Shown here: positions 8,814-17,214 of the stretch, one piece after another
How positions within the stretch are numbered: the stretch's first letter is position 1
Layout: every line of letters begins with the position of its first letter
NCBI GenBank assembly: GCA_947494195.1
Contig: CANLUC010000001.1
Location: 186,001-250,000, forward strand
Direction: 5' to 3'
DNA length: 64,000 nucleotides
DNA from: an uncultured Nesterenkonia sp.
GTDB lineage: Bacteria; Actinomycetota; Actinomycetes; Actinomycetales; Micrococcaceae
The notes under the pieces: generated by a model
What the model was told of the DNA's origin: nothing
The model's database searches: none
What the model saw: the letters and a program-made list of their open reading frames with translations, nothing else
Translations under genes and position numbers: made by a program

Positions 8814-10538
8814 CTAGCCCACCGCCTGAGTGTTCCGGCGGTCGCGATCGCGGTCATGACCGTAGTCACGGGTGCGGTTCGAGTCATCGCTGTACTCGCC
8901 GTTGCTCTGGTTCAGCTCATCGACCAGCTTGGCCTTGCGGCGCTCATGCACCTCGGCCAGGCGTGCCGCGCGGCGTGCCCGGCGACGTTTGGTCGGCCAG
9001 GTGGCGATCAGCAGGATCAGCGAGAAGAGCACGGCCAGGGCGACCACGGCGACGCCGGCGTCGATCCAGAACTGCTCGGGGTAGAGCTGGATCAGCGTGG
9101 ACTCGGCAGGGAAGGTCCAGGTGCCATCGGCGAAGAAGATCCGGTGGAACTCGGCGAAGAAGAACTGCCAGTCGATGATCGCCAGCACGGCGACCGCGAT
9201 GATGATGCCCAGTGTCACCCAAGCACCGGCGAAGAGGCCGCGGGCCACTCCCCCGGGGCGCCAGGCGCGGAGCAGCATCGCCAGGATCAAGGTGATGACC
9301 AGCAGCGCCAGACCGATGATCATGACCCAGAACAGCACGAACTTCACGTCCACCATGTGGGAGACCTCTTCCGCGGTGAACAGTGCTTCGCCGCTCGGAG
9401 CGAGGTCGCCCAGGTAGCGGGAGTCCGCGAGGTTGGTCAGGAAGTCGGTGCCGTAGGAGCCGTACGTCAGCCGGTCATCGGCGTTGAGGTTATAGGTGCC
9501 GTCCGGGATCCAGGGGCGGTTGTACGCCACCCAGAGAAACAGCGGGGAGGCGACCAGCCGCACGGCGGCGACCAGCAGCAGGATCGGGGTGAAGATCGCG
9601 ATCAGCACCTGGAAGAACCGGGAGATCCCGCGCTTGGAGCGCGAGACTTCCTCATCGAGGTCCTCATTGGTGATGGACTCGTCCCCGCTGTGGACGGGGT
9701 AGGACGGGCTGGAGGCGTGGCGGCGAGAGTGATCCACCGAGCCTGCGCCTGTGGTGCCGGCTGCGGCTCCGGCGGCTGCGGTGCCGGCTGCGGCTCCTGC
9801 GGCAGCGCCGGTGCCTGCTGCGGCGGTGGCGGGCACCACGGCGGTGTCCTGGTCATCGGACTTCGCCTCGGCGCGGTCCCGACGGCGCTGCTCGCGGCGG
9901 CTGAGCTCCGCAGCGTTCTCCGTGGGCTGATGGGTGTCAGCCCCGGTGTGCGCGGCAGGAGTGTGCGTGTCCTGGCTGTCCGTGTCCTGGCTGTCCGTGG
10001 CCGGGCTGTCCGTGGCCGGGGTGGGGCTCGGGGTGTTGGTGGACGCCGGGGCTGCTGTGCCGCCGGTGCCGCCGGCCGCGGGGGTGCCTGCGGCGGCTGC
10101 GCCGGTGAACCGTGTGGTGTCCTCCAGCGAGCGGGTCTCCCGGGCGGGGCGCGCGTCATTCAGCGACCGCGTGGCGTTGGGGCTCTCGGCGGCGTCCCGG
10201 TTCTCGGCCTGCGGCGCACGCTGGCTCGGGATGTTCTGGGTGGCGTCGTCGTCGGCCATGTCATGGCGTCCGGGGGCGTCCTGCTGCTCACGCGCAGCCG
10301 GCATCGCCTGGGTGGCCTGATCATCGTGCTGCGCGGCCTGCGGCTGCTCTGTCTGCTGCTGCTCGGCCGGGGCAGACTGGCGCGGCTGCGCGGCCTGCCT
10401 CTCGCGCTCCGCGCTCAGCTTGTCCTCGGGGAAATCGGGTTCTTCGGATGCGAAGGCACCGTAGTCCAGTCCGGATTCAAAATCTTCGTTGTCATCGGCG
10501 GGCCTGCCGGCCTCGTTCCGTTCGGAATTCGCGCTCAT
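8814..10538 (-). CDS. DUF1461/TIGR01906-family membrane protein with long disordered N-terminus
   Basis: 574 residues. The first ~300 are low-complexity, rich in Asp, Glu, Gln, Ala and Thr (short repeats such as SQDTDSQDTH and alanine/glycine stretches), and probably cytoplasmic and disordered. The rest is a membrane domain: a helix FQVLIAIFTPILLLVAAVRL, then SPLFLWVAYNRP, the conserved SHMVDVKFVLFWVM (HM.DVK) and two further helices, ending in a basic tail. This pattern fits the DUF1461/TIGR01906 family, some of whose members are Lit lipoprotein intramolecular transacylases; that role here is only possible. Start ATG 10538 has GGAGAGG 6 bases upstream. The long acidic extension is unusual for the family. 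Confidence 0.75.
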   Translation of the reverse strand: MSANSERNEAGRPADDNEDFESGLDYGAFASEEPDFPEDKLSAERERQAAQPRQSAPAEQQQTEQPQAAQHDDQATQAMPAAREQQDAPGRHDMADDDATQNIPSQRAPQAENRDAAESPNATRSLNDARPARETRSLEDTTRFTGAAAAGTPAAGGTGGTAAPASTNTPSPTPATDSPATDSQDTDSQDTHTPAAHTGADTHQPTENAAELSRREQRRRDRAEAKSDDQDTAVVPATAAAGTGAAAGAAAGTAAAGAAAGTTGAGSVDHSRRHASSPSYPVHSGDESITNEDLDEEVSRSKRGISRFFQVLIAIFTPILLLVAAVRLVASPLFLWVAYNRPWIPDGTYNLNADDRLTYGSYGTDFLTNLADSRYLGDLAPSGEALFTAEEVSHMVDVKFVLFWVMIIGLALLVITLILAMLLRAWRPGGVARGLFAGAWVTLGIIIAVAVLAIIDWQFFFAEFHRIFFADGTWTFPAESTLIQLYPEQFWIDAGVAVVALAVLFSLILLIATWPTKRRRARRAARLAEVHERRKAKLVDELNQSNGEYSDDSNRTRDYGHDRDRDRRNTQAVG

Positions 10539-10689
10539 GTCTGCCTCTCCACGCATTACTGACTCTTCTCAACAGTATGAGTGCGCCGGCCCGAATGTGG
10601 GGAGGAAGCCCGGAGAGTCGGACACGAGCTCGGCGTCGGAGCGAAATGTCACCTCCCGCAGCACCCGCGCTGTGCTACAGGCCACTCCC

Positions 10690-11520
10690 CTAGCCGATCC
10701 GGTACAGCGGGTACTCCACCCCGATGGCGAAGGCGAGCACCACCAGCGCGAGCGTGGTGAGGACGACGGCGACGTCGAAGCCGCGCACCTTCAGGTGTGC
10801 CAGGCGCAGGGTGCGGCCCTTGGGGTTGTGCGCGGCGTAGGTGAAGCCGCGCGTCTCCAGCGCCTCCACGGTGGTGCGCACGTTCTTCGCCGTGTTGAGC
10901 ATGATCGGGTAGAACGCGGTGACCGACATGACACTCCAGTGCAGCACGGTCCGCCAGCCCAGCAGACCCCGGGAGGCCGGGGCGGCGCTGCGCAGCCGCA
11001 TCCCCTCCAGCACGGTGATGTATTCATCCACCAGGATCGGCAGCATCCGATAGCCGTAGCTGACCCCGAAGGCGAGCAGCTCCGGGGCGCGCAGTGCCAG
11101 CAGCGCGTCGGAGAGCTTCTCCGGGTCCAGCGAGATGAAGGCCGCCATCGACGCCATGGACATCACGCCGATCTTCAGGTTCAGCACCGCGAGCGCGGCG
11201 AGGGTGTTCCAATCGCCGCCGAAGAAGAAGGACGCGGCGAAGAGGGCGATGATGTCGGTGGTCAGTCCGAAGACGAACAGGCCCAGCACCAGCGGTCCCA
11301 CGCGAGAGGCGACCACCGAGGCCGCGCCGAGCACGAACAGTCCGATCAGCACGGTCACGTTGTGCGTGAGCCACGGCGCGGCGGCGAGCAGGACGTACCA
11401 GAGCAGGACCATGCGAGGGTCCATGCGGGCCAGCAGCCCGCCGCGGGTGGCGTAGGCGGTGCGCAGCAGCTCCAGGCGCACCCATTCGACCGAGAGGACA
11501 TCCCGAGTCTTGCGGGCCAT
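10690..11520 (-). CDS. ECF transporter T component (EcfT, CbiQ family)
   Basis: 276 residues, the membrane-embedded scaffold that links the ATPases to the substrate-binding S protein in an energy-coupling-factor importer. It shows helices in the N-terminal half (for example MVLLWYVLLAAAPWL and VLGLFVFGLTTDIIALFAA) and the cytoplasmic coupling helices with arginine motifs at EGMRLRSAAPASRG and VEALETRGFTYAA. ATG 11520 overlaps the ATPase stop by one base (TGATG), so it is the last gene of the S-A-T operon. Confidence 0.88.
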   Translation of the reverse strand: MARKTRDVLSVEWVRLELLRTAYATRGGLLARMDPRMVLLWYVLLAAAPWLTHNVTVLIGLFVLGAASVVASRVGPLVLGLFVFGLTTDIIALFAASFFFGGDWNTLAALAVLNLKIGVMSMASMAAFISLDPEKLSDALLALRAPELLAFGVSYGYRMLPILVDEYITVLEGMRLRSAAPASRGLLGWRTVLHWSVMSVTAFYPIMLNTAKNVRTTVEALETRGFTYAAHNPKGRTLRLAHLKVRGFDVAVVLTTLALVVLAFAIGVEYPLYRIG

Positions 11521-13247
11521 CAGCGGTTCTCCTTCGTCAGTGCAGCATCGCGGGTTGGCAGGCAGGTGCGCAGCTCGGCGGCGGTCAGCGGGGTGGGCGT
11601 GATTCCCAGCTCTTGAGCGATGCGTGCTGCCTGCGGGGGAAGCAGCCGGGCCTGCCCGGTCACCTCGGGGCGGGAGAACATCGAGCGCGGGTCCGTGTCC
11701 AGGAGCACGCGGCCCTGGTCCAGCACGAGCACCCGGGTGGCCCAGCTCGCCACGAGCTCCATGTCATGGGTGGCGACGACGGCGCAGCGCACCGTGGAGG
11801 ACAGCGAGGCCAGCATGGCCATGACATCGTCCCGGGAACGCACATCCAGACTCGAGGTCGGTTCGTCCAACAGCAGCAGTGAGGGCGTCATAGCCAGGCC
11901 GATGGCGATCGTGGCGCGACGCTGCTGTCCCCCGGAGAGGGTGCGGCCGTCGCGCTCGGCGAGCGGATCCAGCCCCACCCGGGTCAGGACCTGGTTGACC
12001 AGCTCCTGGGCGCCCTCCCGGCGCCGGCCGGTGGGGAACATCGCGACGTCTTCGCGCACGGAGTCGCGCAGGAACATCTGCTGCGGACGCTGGTAGAGGT
12101 AGGAGACCTTGTCCGCGAGCTCGGTGGCCGAACGGGTGCGGGTGTCGATGCCGCCGATCTCCACGGTCCCCTGCCGGGGGACGATGAGCCCGGTGAGCAG
12201 CTTCATCAGCGTGGACTTGCCGGCGCCGTTGGTGCCCACCAGCGCGACCTGTTCCCCGGCATGCAGGTCGAGGTCCAGTCGATGCAGCACCGGGCGCAGG
12301 GCGCCGCCGATAGAGCGGTAGCCGTGTTCGACGCCGCGCAGCGAGGCCACGAGTTCCCGGTCGGTGCCGGGGTCGAGGGGGCGTTCTGTGGCGGTGAACT
12401 CGCGGGCGACGTGGGGGCGCAGGAGTTCCACGGCGGTGGAGACATCCAGGGCGACGTCGTCGTCCGCACCCAGGACCAGCGCACTCAGGGCGACGGCGTC
12501 CGGAGCGGGGATGCCGTGTTCCTCGAGGTCGCGGTGCCGGTTCATGGCCTCCTGCACGGGCAGGTGCCAGACCGGGGCGCCGTCGGCCATAAGGATCACC
12601 GAATGGGCGAACTCGGCCACGAACTCGGCGTGGTGTTCGATGGTGATCACCGTGATGCCGTGGCGCTCGTTGAGTTCGCGCAGCTGCAGGTAGATCTCCC
12701 GGGCTCGCGCGGGGTCCAGCTCGGCCACGGGTTCGTCCACGACGATCACCGAGGGTCGCATCGCGAGCACGGAGGCCAGGGCCACCAGGTGGGCCTGTCC
12801 GCCGGAGAGCTGCCAGACGAAGCTGTCGCGCAGGTGGCTGATGCCCAGGTGCTCCAGCGTCTCGTCCGTGCGCTCGGCGTAGTCCTCGTGGCCGAAGTTC
12901 AGCGGCCCGAAGGACACCTCATCGCGGACCGTGGGGCGCACGAGCTGGTTCTGGAAGTCCTGGAAGACGTAGCCCACGGTGCTGGAGAGCTCGGCGACCG
13001 TGCTGTCGAAGGTGTCCTGGCCGTCCACGCTCACGGACCCGGCGAAGTCCCCGGCCCAGTAGTGCGGGACCAGGCCGTTGAAGGTCTTGCACAGGGTGGT
13101 CTTGGCGGAGCCGTTGCCGCCGACCACTGCGACGAAGTCCCCGCGGGTGATCTCCAGGCTCACGTTGCGCAGGGTGTCCCGCTCGGCCCCGGGATAGCGG
13201 AAGGAGAGGTGCTTCACCTGGATCACGGGGTCAGCGTGCATCGTCAT
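11520..13247 (-). CDS. ECF transporter fused double ATPase (EcfA1A2 type)
   Basis: 575 residues with two ABC ATPase domains. Domain 1 (about residues 9-240): P-loop GGNGSAKTTL, Q-loop FQDFQNQL, signature LSGGQ, Walker B VIVVDEPVAELD and switch His in TIEHHAEF. Domain 2 (about 310-535): P-loop GTNGAGKSTL, LSGGQ, LLLLDEPTSSLD and switch His in VATHDMEL. In domain 1 the conserved glycine before the P-loop lysine is alanine (GCC codon), and Walker B reads DEPVAELD, so the first site may turn over differently. Start ATG 13247 (or 13241) overlaps the S-component gene by 17 bases. The protein powers uptake by the neighbouring S and T proteins. Confidence 0.9.
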   Translation of the reverse strand: MTMHADPVIQVKHLSFRYPGAERDTLRNVSLEITRGDFVAVVGGNGSAKTTLCKTFNGLVPHYWAGDFAGSVSVDGQDTFDSTVAELSSTVGYVFQDFQNQLVRPTVRDEVSFGPLNFGHEDYAERTDETLEHLGISHLRDSFVWQLSGGQAHLVALASVLAMRPSVIVVDEPVAELDPARAREIYLQLRELNERHGITVITIEHHAEFVAEFAHSVILMADGAPVWHLPVQEAMNRHRDLEEHGIPAPDAVALSALVLGADDDVALDVSTAVELLRPHVAREFTATERPLDPGTDRELVASLRGVEHGYRSIGGALRPVLHRLDLDLHAGEQVALVGTNGAGKSTLMKLLTGLIVPRQGTVEIGGIDTRTRSATELADKVSYLYQRPQQMFLRDSVREDVAMFPTGRRREGAQELVNQVLTRVGLDPLAERDGRTLSGGQQRRATIAIGLAMTPSLLLLDEPTSSLDVRSRDDVMAMLASLSSTVRCAVVATHDMELVASWATRVLVLDQGRVLLDTDPRSMFSRPEVTGQARLLPPQAARIAQELGITPTPLTAAELRTCLPTRDAALTKENR

Positions 13248-14175
13248 GCGAAGACCGCTTCTGCGCCAGCTTGAACAGCAGGACCGTGACACCGAGGACC
13301 AGCAGGATCGCCGCCACGGAGAGCCACAGGAAGGAGTCGCCAAAGCGTCCCAGGAAGTCCGGCTCCCAGGCGCCGGCGGAGAGGTCGAAGGCCTCCAGGA
13401 AGGCGAAGCCGAAGGACGCGGCGGAGAGGAACAGTGCGAAGCCGACGAACAGTGGACCCTTCGGAGCGTCTCCGGGGATGGGTTCCCCGGGGACGCGGGG
13501 GCGCATGCCCATGAGCGGCTCGATCCGGCCATACAGGCGCGGGATCAGCCAGATCGCGGGGATCGCGCCGAAGAGGATTCCGCTGATGAGCACGTCCATG
13601 CCCAGGCCCACGGCTTCCACCGCGAGGATCGACTGGGGCAGGCCCTCGACGTATTCGGCCTCTTCGACGCCGATCCAGACCTTGGAGAGGTCGACGATGG
13701 CGGAGAGCACCTTGTCGATGAGGATGATGCTGATGGCGCCGATCGCGATCTGCACCTTGTTGCTCGGGTTCCTCACCATGGAGCCGCCGATGTAGATCGC
13801 CAGGAACATCTGCAGGTAGCCCTCGACCTCGGCGAGCCCGGAGAAGTCACCCATGAGCAGGTCGGTGAACACGATCTCCCCCAGCGGGGCGCCGAGAGCG
13901 GCCCACAGTGGGCTGAACAGGGCCGCCACCGCGAGCGGAATGAAGATCATGTTGGAGATCGAGAATTCGACCGGGCCTATGCTCGGCTCGGGGATGATCT
14001 CCAGCAGGATGTTGGAGAGGCCGAACAGGGACATGGAGAGCACGAAGACCATGAGCTTCTGGGACGTGGTCAGCTCCATGGTGCGGACGCCGTCGATCGC
14101 GCCGCGGAGGGTGCCGCGGCGCTGCTGGGCGTCCTGGTCGGCGGGGCGGTCTGGCGCAGGGGCTGGGGTGGACAT
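13231..14175 (-). CDS. Probable ECF transporter substrate-binding S component
   Basis: 314 residues, with at least six hydrophobic stretches, including LMVFVLSMSLFGLSNILLEI, NMIFIPLAVAALFSPLWAAL, a long central helix IAIGAISIILIDKVLSAIVD and a C-terminal helix LSVAAILLVLGVTVLLFKL. I cannot match it to a named S family; the call rests on position: first gene of an operon with a fused ECF ATPase and EcfT. S proteins bind vitamins, metals or nucleosides. ATG 14175 has TGAGGAG 5 bases upstream. Only 53 bases separate it from the HAD gene upstream, leaving no room for a typical vitamin riboswitch, which makes a protein regulator more likely. Confidence 0.7.
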   Translation of the reverse strand: MSTPAPAPDRPADQDAQQRRGTLRGAIDGVRTMELTTSQKLMVFVLSMSLFGLSNILLEIIPEPSIGPVEFSISNMIFIPLAVAALFSPLWAALGAPLGEIVFTDLLMGDFSGLAEVEGYLQMFLAIYIGGSMVRNPSNKVQIAIGAISIILIDKVLSAIVDLSKVWIGVEEAEYVEGLPQSILAVEAVGLGMDVLISGILFGAIPAIWLIPRLYGRIEPLMGMRPRVPGEPIPGDAPKGPLFVGFALFLSAASFGFAFLEAFDLSAGAWEPDFLGRFGDSFLWLSVAAILLVLGVTVLLFKLAQKRSSHDDAR

Positions 14176-14228
14176 GAGACTCCTCAGGTGGGTCGAGCGG
14201 GATGTTATTCGGTCGATACGGAGACAGG

Positions 14229-16001
14229 TCAGGACACGGCGGGTTCGGCGAGCCGGGCGGCGAGGAGGTCGATGACATCGCCGGTCTGATCCAGAACGTG
14301 GTGGGCGAGGCCGTCAGCGAGCGCGGCGTCCAGAGCGGCGTCCTTGTCTTTGCCGCCGCGCAGCAGCACGATGGTGCCGATGCCGGCCTCGGTGCCGCCG
14401 CTGCCGTCATTCCGGACCTTGTCCCCTACGTAGACGACGTCGGCGGGGTCGACCTCGAGGCCAGCCAGGGCGGCGTCGAAGACCGCGCGGCCGGGTTTGC
14501 GGACGCCGATCTCGTCGGAATAGGCGGCGGGACCGATCAGGTGGCCGACGGAGTAGTCGTCGAGCTGTTCACGCACGCCCCGACCGGAGATGGTGTTGGA
14601 GACAATGCCGACCACCACTCCGTGCTCCTCGCACCAGCGGATGAGCTCCAGGGCACCCGGACGCGGACGCATCACACCCTTGGTGCGGTGTAGCAGGTGG
14701 GAGAGTTCGCGAGCCTCGATGCGCAGCGCTGCCCGCAGCGGGTCGGGGAGATCGCGTCCGATCAAATCGCCCCAGAGCACACCGGGATCGACCTCTTCAT
14801 GCCGGTGGGCGGGGTCGGTCATCGCATCACGCTCGCGCTTGCGGGCGCGGTGCCGCTCCCAGCCGGCGGCGATGGCAGCGGAAGCATCCTGGCGGCTCAG
14901 CTCGACACCGCTGCGGGCGGCGAGATCGACGAGGGCGTCGCCCACGATCTCGTCGCGCCGCGGGTTCGGGACCGAGGTGGTGATCACTCCCCCGTGATCC
15001 AGCAGCAGGGCGACTGGTCGTCTGCCCGGGGTGGCTTCTGCGTTGGAACTCAGAACCTTTCGGAGGGAGGTGGGCGGCGTCGACGTCGTGCTCTGTGTCC
15101 CGGGTTGGATCCCGAGCTGTGCCTGCCCGGCTGGGCTCCCGACGGCGAGCGCCTCGCGTAGGTGTGCGAGCAGCTCCACGGGTGAGTCGAGGACTCGGTC
15201 TGGGGTCTCGGCGACCTCGAAGGGCGGGTGGTCGGTGCGGCGGTCGCGGGTGATCAGCACCTGCGCGACGCCGGCGCGGCGGCCGGCGACCACGTCCCGG
15301 TCCAGGGTGTCGCCGACGTACCAGCAGTCCTCAACGGCGGCTCCGAGCGCCTCGGCCGCGAGTCGGACCATCCCGGCGTGGGGCTTTCGGATGCCGACCT
15401 CGTCGGAGTAGACCTGCACGCCGATCTGGGAGTCGATCCTGAGTTCGGTGAGGATGTCGCGGTGTGCCCGGCCGGAGTGGGCGTTCGAGACGATGCCGAC
15501 CCGGATGCCGTGCTCGCGGGCCACGTCCAGCAGCTCGGTCACCCCGGGGCGGAGGTGATGGTCTGAGACCGCATGAGACTTCGCCGCGAGGATGCGCCCG
15601 GCGTCCAGAGCGAGCGCCGAGCGAACGGGCGCGGGGAGGTCGACGAGCAGGAAGTCCTCGACGATCTCGCGTGGGGCGAGCTCACGCGGGGCCATGCGGC
15701 GGGAGGCGGCGTTCTTCCACAGGCCCAGAGCGTGCCGACCGGTGCGCAAGGACTGCTCGATCGCGGCGAGCTCCAGCGGGAAGCCCGCGGCGAGAGCACG
15801 TTCCTGAACCATGCGTCCCAGCACGCTCGCCCAATCGGCCCGGGGAGTCGTGCTGACGACCACTCCGCCGAAGTCGAGCAGCAGGGCGCGCGGCGCGGGT
15901 CCTGCGTTGCGCGGCGTGGAGGTCGTGGCGGTGGACTCCTCCGGAGTGGTGGCGTCATCCGAGGCGGTGATGCCGTCCGGCGCGGTGAGGGCTGTGGTCA
16001 C
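14229..16001 (-). CDS. Tandem HAD-family hydrolase (two complete HAD domains)
   Basis: 590 residues carrying two full HAD phosphatase-like units. Unit 1 (about 38-285): ALLLDFGGVVVST (motif I), GIVSNAHSG (II), GIRKPHAG (III lysine), YVGDTLDRDV (IV). Unit 2 (about 325-580): ALLLDHGGVITTS, GIVSNTISG, GVRKPGRA, YVGDKVRNDG. Both have the D-x-G-G version of motif I, in which the usual second Asp is Gly, as in a known subgroup of HAD enzymes. They may dephosphorylate the imported ligand of the adjacent ECF transporter. GTG start 16001. The gene probably arose by internal duplication. Substrate unknown. Confidence 0.8.
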   Translation of the reverse strand: MTTALTAPDGITASDDATTPEESTATTSTPRNAGPAPRALLLDFGGVVVSTTPRADWASVLGRMVQERALAAGFPLELAAIEQSLRTGRHALGLWKNAASRRMAPRELAPREIVEDFLLVDLPAPVRSALALDAGRILAAKSHAVSDHHLRPGVTELLDVAREHGIRVGIVSNAHSGRAHRDILTELRIDSQIGVQVYSDEVGIRKPHAGMVRLAAEALGAAVEDCWYVGDTLDRDVVAGRRAGVAQVLITRDRRTDHPPFEVAETPDRVLDSPVELLAHLREALAVGSPAGQAQLGIQPGTQSTTSTPPTSLRKVLSSNAEATPGRRPVALLLDHGGVITTSVPNPRRDEIVGDALVDLAARSGVELSRQDASAAIAAGWERHRARKRERDAMTDPAHRHEEVDPGVLWGDLIGRDLPDPLRAALRIEARELSHLLHRTKGVMRPRPGALELIRWCEEHGVVVGIVSNTISGRGVREQLDDYSVGHLIGPAAYSDEIGVRKPGRAVFDAALAGLEVDPADVVYVGDKVRNDGSGGTEAGIGTIVLLRGGKDKDAALDAALADGLAHHVLDQTGDVIDLLAARLAEPAVS

Positions 16002-16142
16002 GGGCTGTCCGATCGTGGGTCGTCGCGCGGGTGTCTGGCCCGCATCCCCAGGGCTTTCCCGAGGTCGATTACCACGCTATGGACGCGTCCGCCTCCCTAC
16101 GTGAACAGGGCATGAAGCGTCGGGGAGCGCTGTGCGAAGTTC

Positions 16143-16158
16143 TCTGCAGATCTGCAGA
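16143..16158. promoter_or_regulatory. Perfect 16-bp palindrome, candidate operator
   Basis: TCTGCAGATCTGCAGA is a perfect even palindrome lying between the divergent tandem-HAD gene and the LacI-type regulator, 41 bases before the regulator start. It lacks the central CG usual for LacI operators, so the link to that regulator is tentative. Confidence 0.45.
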
Positions 16159-16199
16159 AACGCAGGTCAGCGCGTATTGACCGGTGATAGGACAGGACC

Positions 16200-17207
16200 A
16201 TGGGATATCGCTCAGGCCGGGCAACGCTGCAGGACGTGGCACGCATGGCGAAGGTGTCAGCGTCGGCGGCGTCGCTGGCGCTCAATGGACGCGAGGGCGT
16301 GAAGGAAGAGACCCGGCTGAGGATCCTCGCTGCGGCGAAATCGTTGGGTTATCGCCGCGGCGCGGCAGCTCCGGTGCGGGATCGGGCGGTCATCGGAGTG
16401 ATCCCCACGGACCTCGGAAATCCCTACCACACGGATGTCATCACCGGGATCGAGCGCCATGCTGATGCCCACGGCGTCGCCGGCGTGATCGCGCATGGCC
16501 GCCGGGATGGCATCCACCTTGAACGCCAGCTCCAGCGGATGCTCGCCTTCGGGGTGGACGCGGTGATCGTGGTGAGCACGTGGCTGCGCGCGTCCGCGCT
16601 GGAGGCCGTCGCGGCGGTAATCCCGGTAGTGGTCATCGGGCGCATGCAGGATGCGGTGCCAGGCACGGACTCGGTGCGCAGCAACGATGAGGCGGGTGCG
16701 GCCCTGGCCGTGCAACACCTCACCGGGCTGGGCCACCGGCGGCTGGCGCAGATCTCGTTGTCACACCGGCCGGCGCAGTCCTCGCGCCGCGGCGGCTTCC
16801 TCGCCGAGTGCGCCCGGTCTGGTCTGCGCGACACGGCTCAGCTGATCGGCCCCGACAACGTGGACGAGGAGATCGACAGGTTGCTGCGGCTGGTTCGGGC
16901 CGGCGACCCTGCAGCACCGACGGCGCTCTTCGCCTCGAATGACATCGCCGCGGTCCGCGTGATGCATCGGGCAGCAGACCTGCGAGTCTCTGTGCCCGAG
17001 CAGCTCAGCATCGTCGGCTACGACAGTTCCGCCGTCGCGCTGACGATCCGGCCGCACCTCACCAGCATCAACCAGCCGCGTGAGGCCATGGGACGCCTGG
17101 CCGCGCAGATGGTGCAGGAGCGACTGGACGGGCGGTCCCACGATTCGACGCTGGTGGTCGAGCCGGTGCTGCGCGAAAGGGCTTCCACTGCTCGACCGGA
17201 CGTCTGA
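16200..17207 (+). CDS. LacI-family transcriptional regulator
   Basis: 335 residues. N-terminal helix-turn-helix and hinge: ATLQDVARMAKVSASAASLA followed by ILAAAKSLGYRRG. The rest is a periplasmic-binding-protein-like sensor domain, with IGVIPTDLGNPYHTDVITGI, the LFASNDIAAV segment and SIVGYDSSAVAL near the end, all typical of LacI/GalR. The usual DNA-binding Tyr is absent and the recognition helix reads SASAAS. ATG 16200 has AGGACAGG just upstream. It lies divergent from the HAD-ECF operon and may control it and itself. Effector unknown; sugars or nucleosides are usual for the family. Confidence 0.9.
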   Translation: MGYRSGRATLQDVARMAKVSASAASLALNGREGVKEETRLRILAAAKSLGYRRGAAAPVRDRAVIGVIPTDLGNPYHTDVITGIERHADAHGVAGVIAHGRRDGIHLERQLQRMLAFGVDAVIVVSTWLRASALEAVAAVIPVVVIGRMQDAVPGTDSVRSNDEAGAALAVQHLTGLGHRRLAQISLSHRPAQSSRRGGFLAECARSGLRDTAQLIGPDNVDEEIDRLLRLVRAGDPAAPTALFASNDIAAVRVMHRAADLRVSVPEQLSIVGYDSSAVALTIRPHLTSINQPREAMGRLAAQMVQERLDGRSHDSTLVVEPVLRERASTARPDV

Positions 17208-17214
17208 CCTGCGC

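Noticed and set aside
8856-10562. Long plus-strand open frame (568 codons)
   Set aside because: Antisense to the DUF1461 gene; low-complexity Cys/Gly stretches mirror the alanine/glycine repeats of the real gene.
13248-13532. Upstream extension of the ECF ATPase to 670 residues
   Set aside because: The extra residues (MAGSSRSWACAPASPG...) overlap the S-component gene out of frame and are not ABC-like; the ATPase begins at MTMHADPVIQVKHL.
14176-14228. Possible vitamin riboswitch before the ECF operon
   Set aside because: 53 bases is too short for TPP, FMN, cobalamin or similar riboswitches.
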